Source: Trichomonas tenax
Lineage: Eukaryota; Parabasalia; Trichomonadida; Trichomonadidae
Assembly (NCBI GenBank): GCA_023091735.1
Contig: JALKBU010001063.1
Coordinates: forward strand, 1 to 17,386
Length of the DNA: 17,386 nucleotides
Direction: 5' to 3'
Position numbers and translations under genes: made by a program. Positions 16,933 to 17,386 of the stretch are shown here, piece after piece; the stretch's first letter is position 1, and each line of letters starts with the position of its first letter. The notes under the pieces are model-generated. The model searched no databases. It saw only the letters and a list, made by a program, of their open reading frames with translations, and was not told the origin of the DNA.

Positions 16933-17386
16933 GTGAAAAATGAGTGAAAATTGGTATTATATTAGCTTGTGATTATTTTCCCTTCTAAAACGATAAGTTT
17001 TGAATTGAAAATAATTGTATGTTAATATCTAGTTAAGTAATGTTTATTTATTCAATAGCATATCACAGTCATGATTTCCATTTCAAAACTTAAAAGTCGT
17101 TCTGAATTGTCGAGCATATTAATTTGTGTTTCTGCATTGATGCAGAATCGAAATTTAGCACTAATATTAACATCAGTTTTAATTACAGCTCTACCAGCAA
17201 ATCTCGAAATTGGTGAATTTACAGGAGCAAATATTTTAGGATCACATCTATGGGAAAAATTTTCCTTCTACGGTGTAGTCCCGCGACCTTCATAACTTTT
17301 TATCTGATCAATATTTTTTCGATTTGAAAGTACTTTCATGTGCTTATTGATAGTTGTCTATCCAGTGGTATAAGTGGCACAGTCTA

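Larger units (their letters stand above)
16323..17386. other. AT-rich region after VPS33, doubtful coding traces
   Basis: No gene that I can support firmly. A start-less open frame runs 16390-16620 (plus, 77 codons with a CCKC cluster near its end, no ATG). At 17071-17295 a plus-strand ATG frame of 74 codons overlaps a minus-strand frame (17267-17055) that continues to the window edge apart from two in-frame TAG codons. Neither strand's product is recognised. A direct repeat AAATTTRCCAGTTTT occurs at 16838-16852 and 16902-16916, followed by a GC-rich GCGC-GAAA-GCGC hairpin at 16921-16932. TCCCGCGACYTT occurs near 16438 and 17279. These may be remains of decayed sequence. Confidence 0.4.

Noticed and set aside
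1..17386. tRNA, rRNA, CRISPR arrays and spliceosomal introns
   Set aside because: I saw no cloverleaf with a T-loop, no rRNA-like sequence, no regular spaced repeat arrays with unique spacers, and no trichomonad-type 3' intron motif (ACTAACACACAG) in or near the genes. A covariance-model search would be decisive for small RNAs.

Overview
The window reads as nuclear DNA of a compact, AT-rich protist genome without visible introns. The best guess is a parabasalid of the Trichomonas/Tritrichomonas type. Reasons: uninterrupted eukaryotic housekeeping genes on both strands, short AT-rich spacers, and a BspA-like leucine-rich-repeat surface protein ending in a single membrane helix, a family greatly expanded in trichomonads. 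The species call is inference.

Left part (1-4706): a minus-strand Grc3/NOL9-type polynucleotide 5'-kinase and a plus-strand ZNHIT3-type HIT zinc-finger protein are divergent across 161 bp. Both families work in ribosome biogenesis (pre-rRNA ITS2 processing and box C/D snoRNP assembly), so the shared spacer is a candidate bidirectional promoter. Downstream lies a minus-strand Nup93/Nic96 nucleoporin converging on ZNHIT3.

Middle part (4707-12414): gene-poor. It holds a small N-glycosylatable single-pass membrane protein, a 101-residue protein with two CX3C motifs, a ubiquitin-like-domain protein and a coiled-coil protein with CDK-type phosphosites. The 2.4 kb gap at 6623-9053 is rich in structure. 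It has a MITE-like element with terminal inverted repeats of about 100 bp (7078-7743) that carries a long hairpin and a cluster of TTTGACATGTAA-like motifs, and further on a degenerate tandem repeat with a period of 90 bp.

Right part (12415-17386): a broken BspA-like gene (in-frame stop plus frameshift, no signal peptide), then an intact Vps33 Sec1/Munc18 gene of the HOPS/CORVET tethering complexes, then about 1 kb of AT-rich DNA with small repeats and only doubtful coding traces.

The intact recognised genes serve rRNA/snoRNP maturation, nuclear pores and endolysosomal fusion. They do not form one pathway. I found no convincing new multi-gene system. The non-routine signals are the MITE-like element, the 90-bp repeat and the recurrent ACATGTCA-like motif in front of several start codons.
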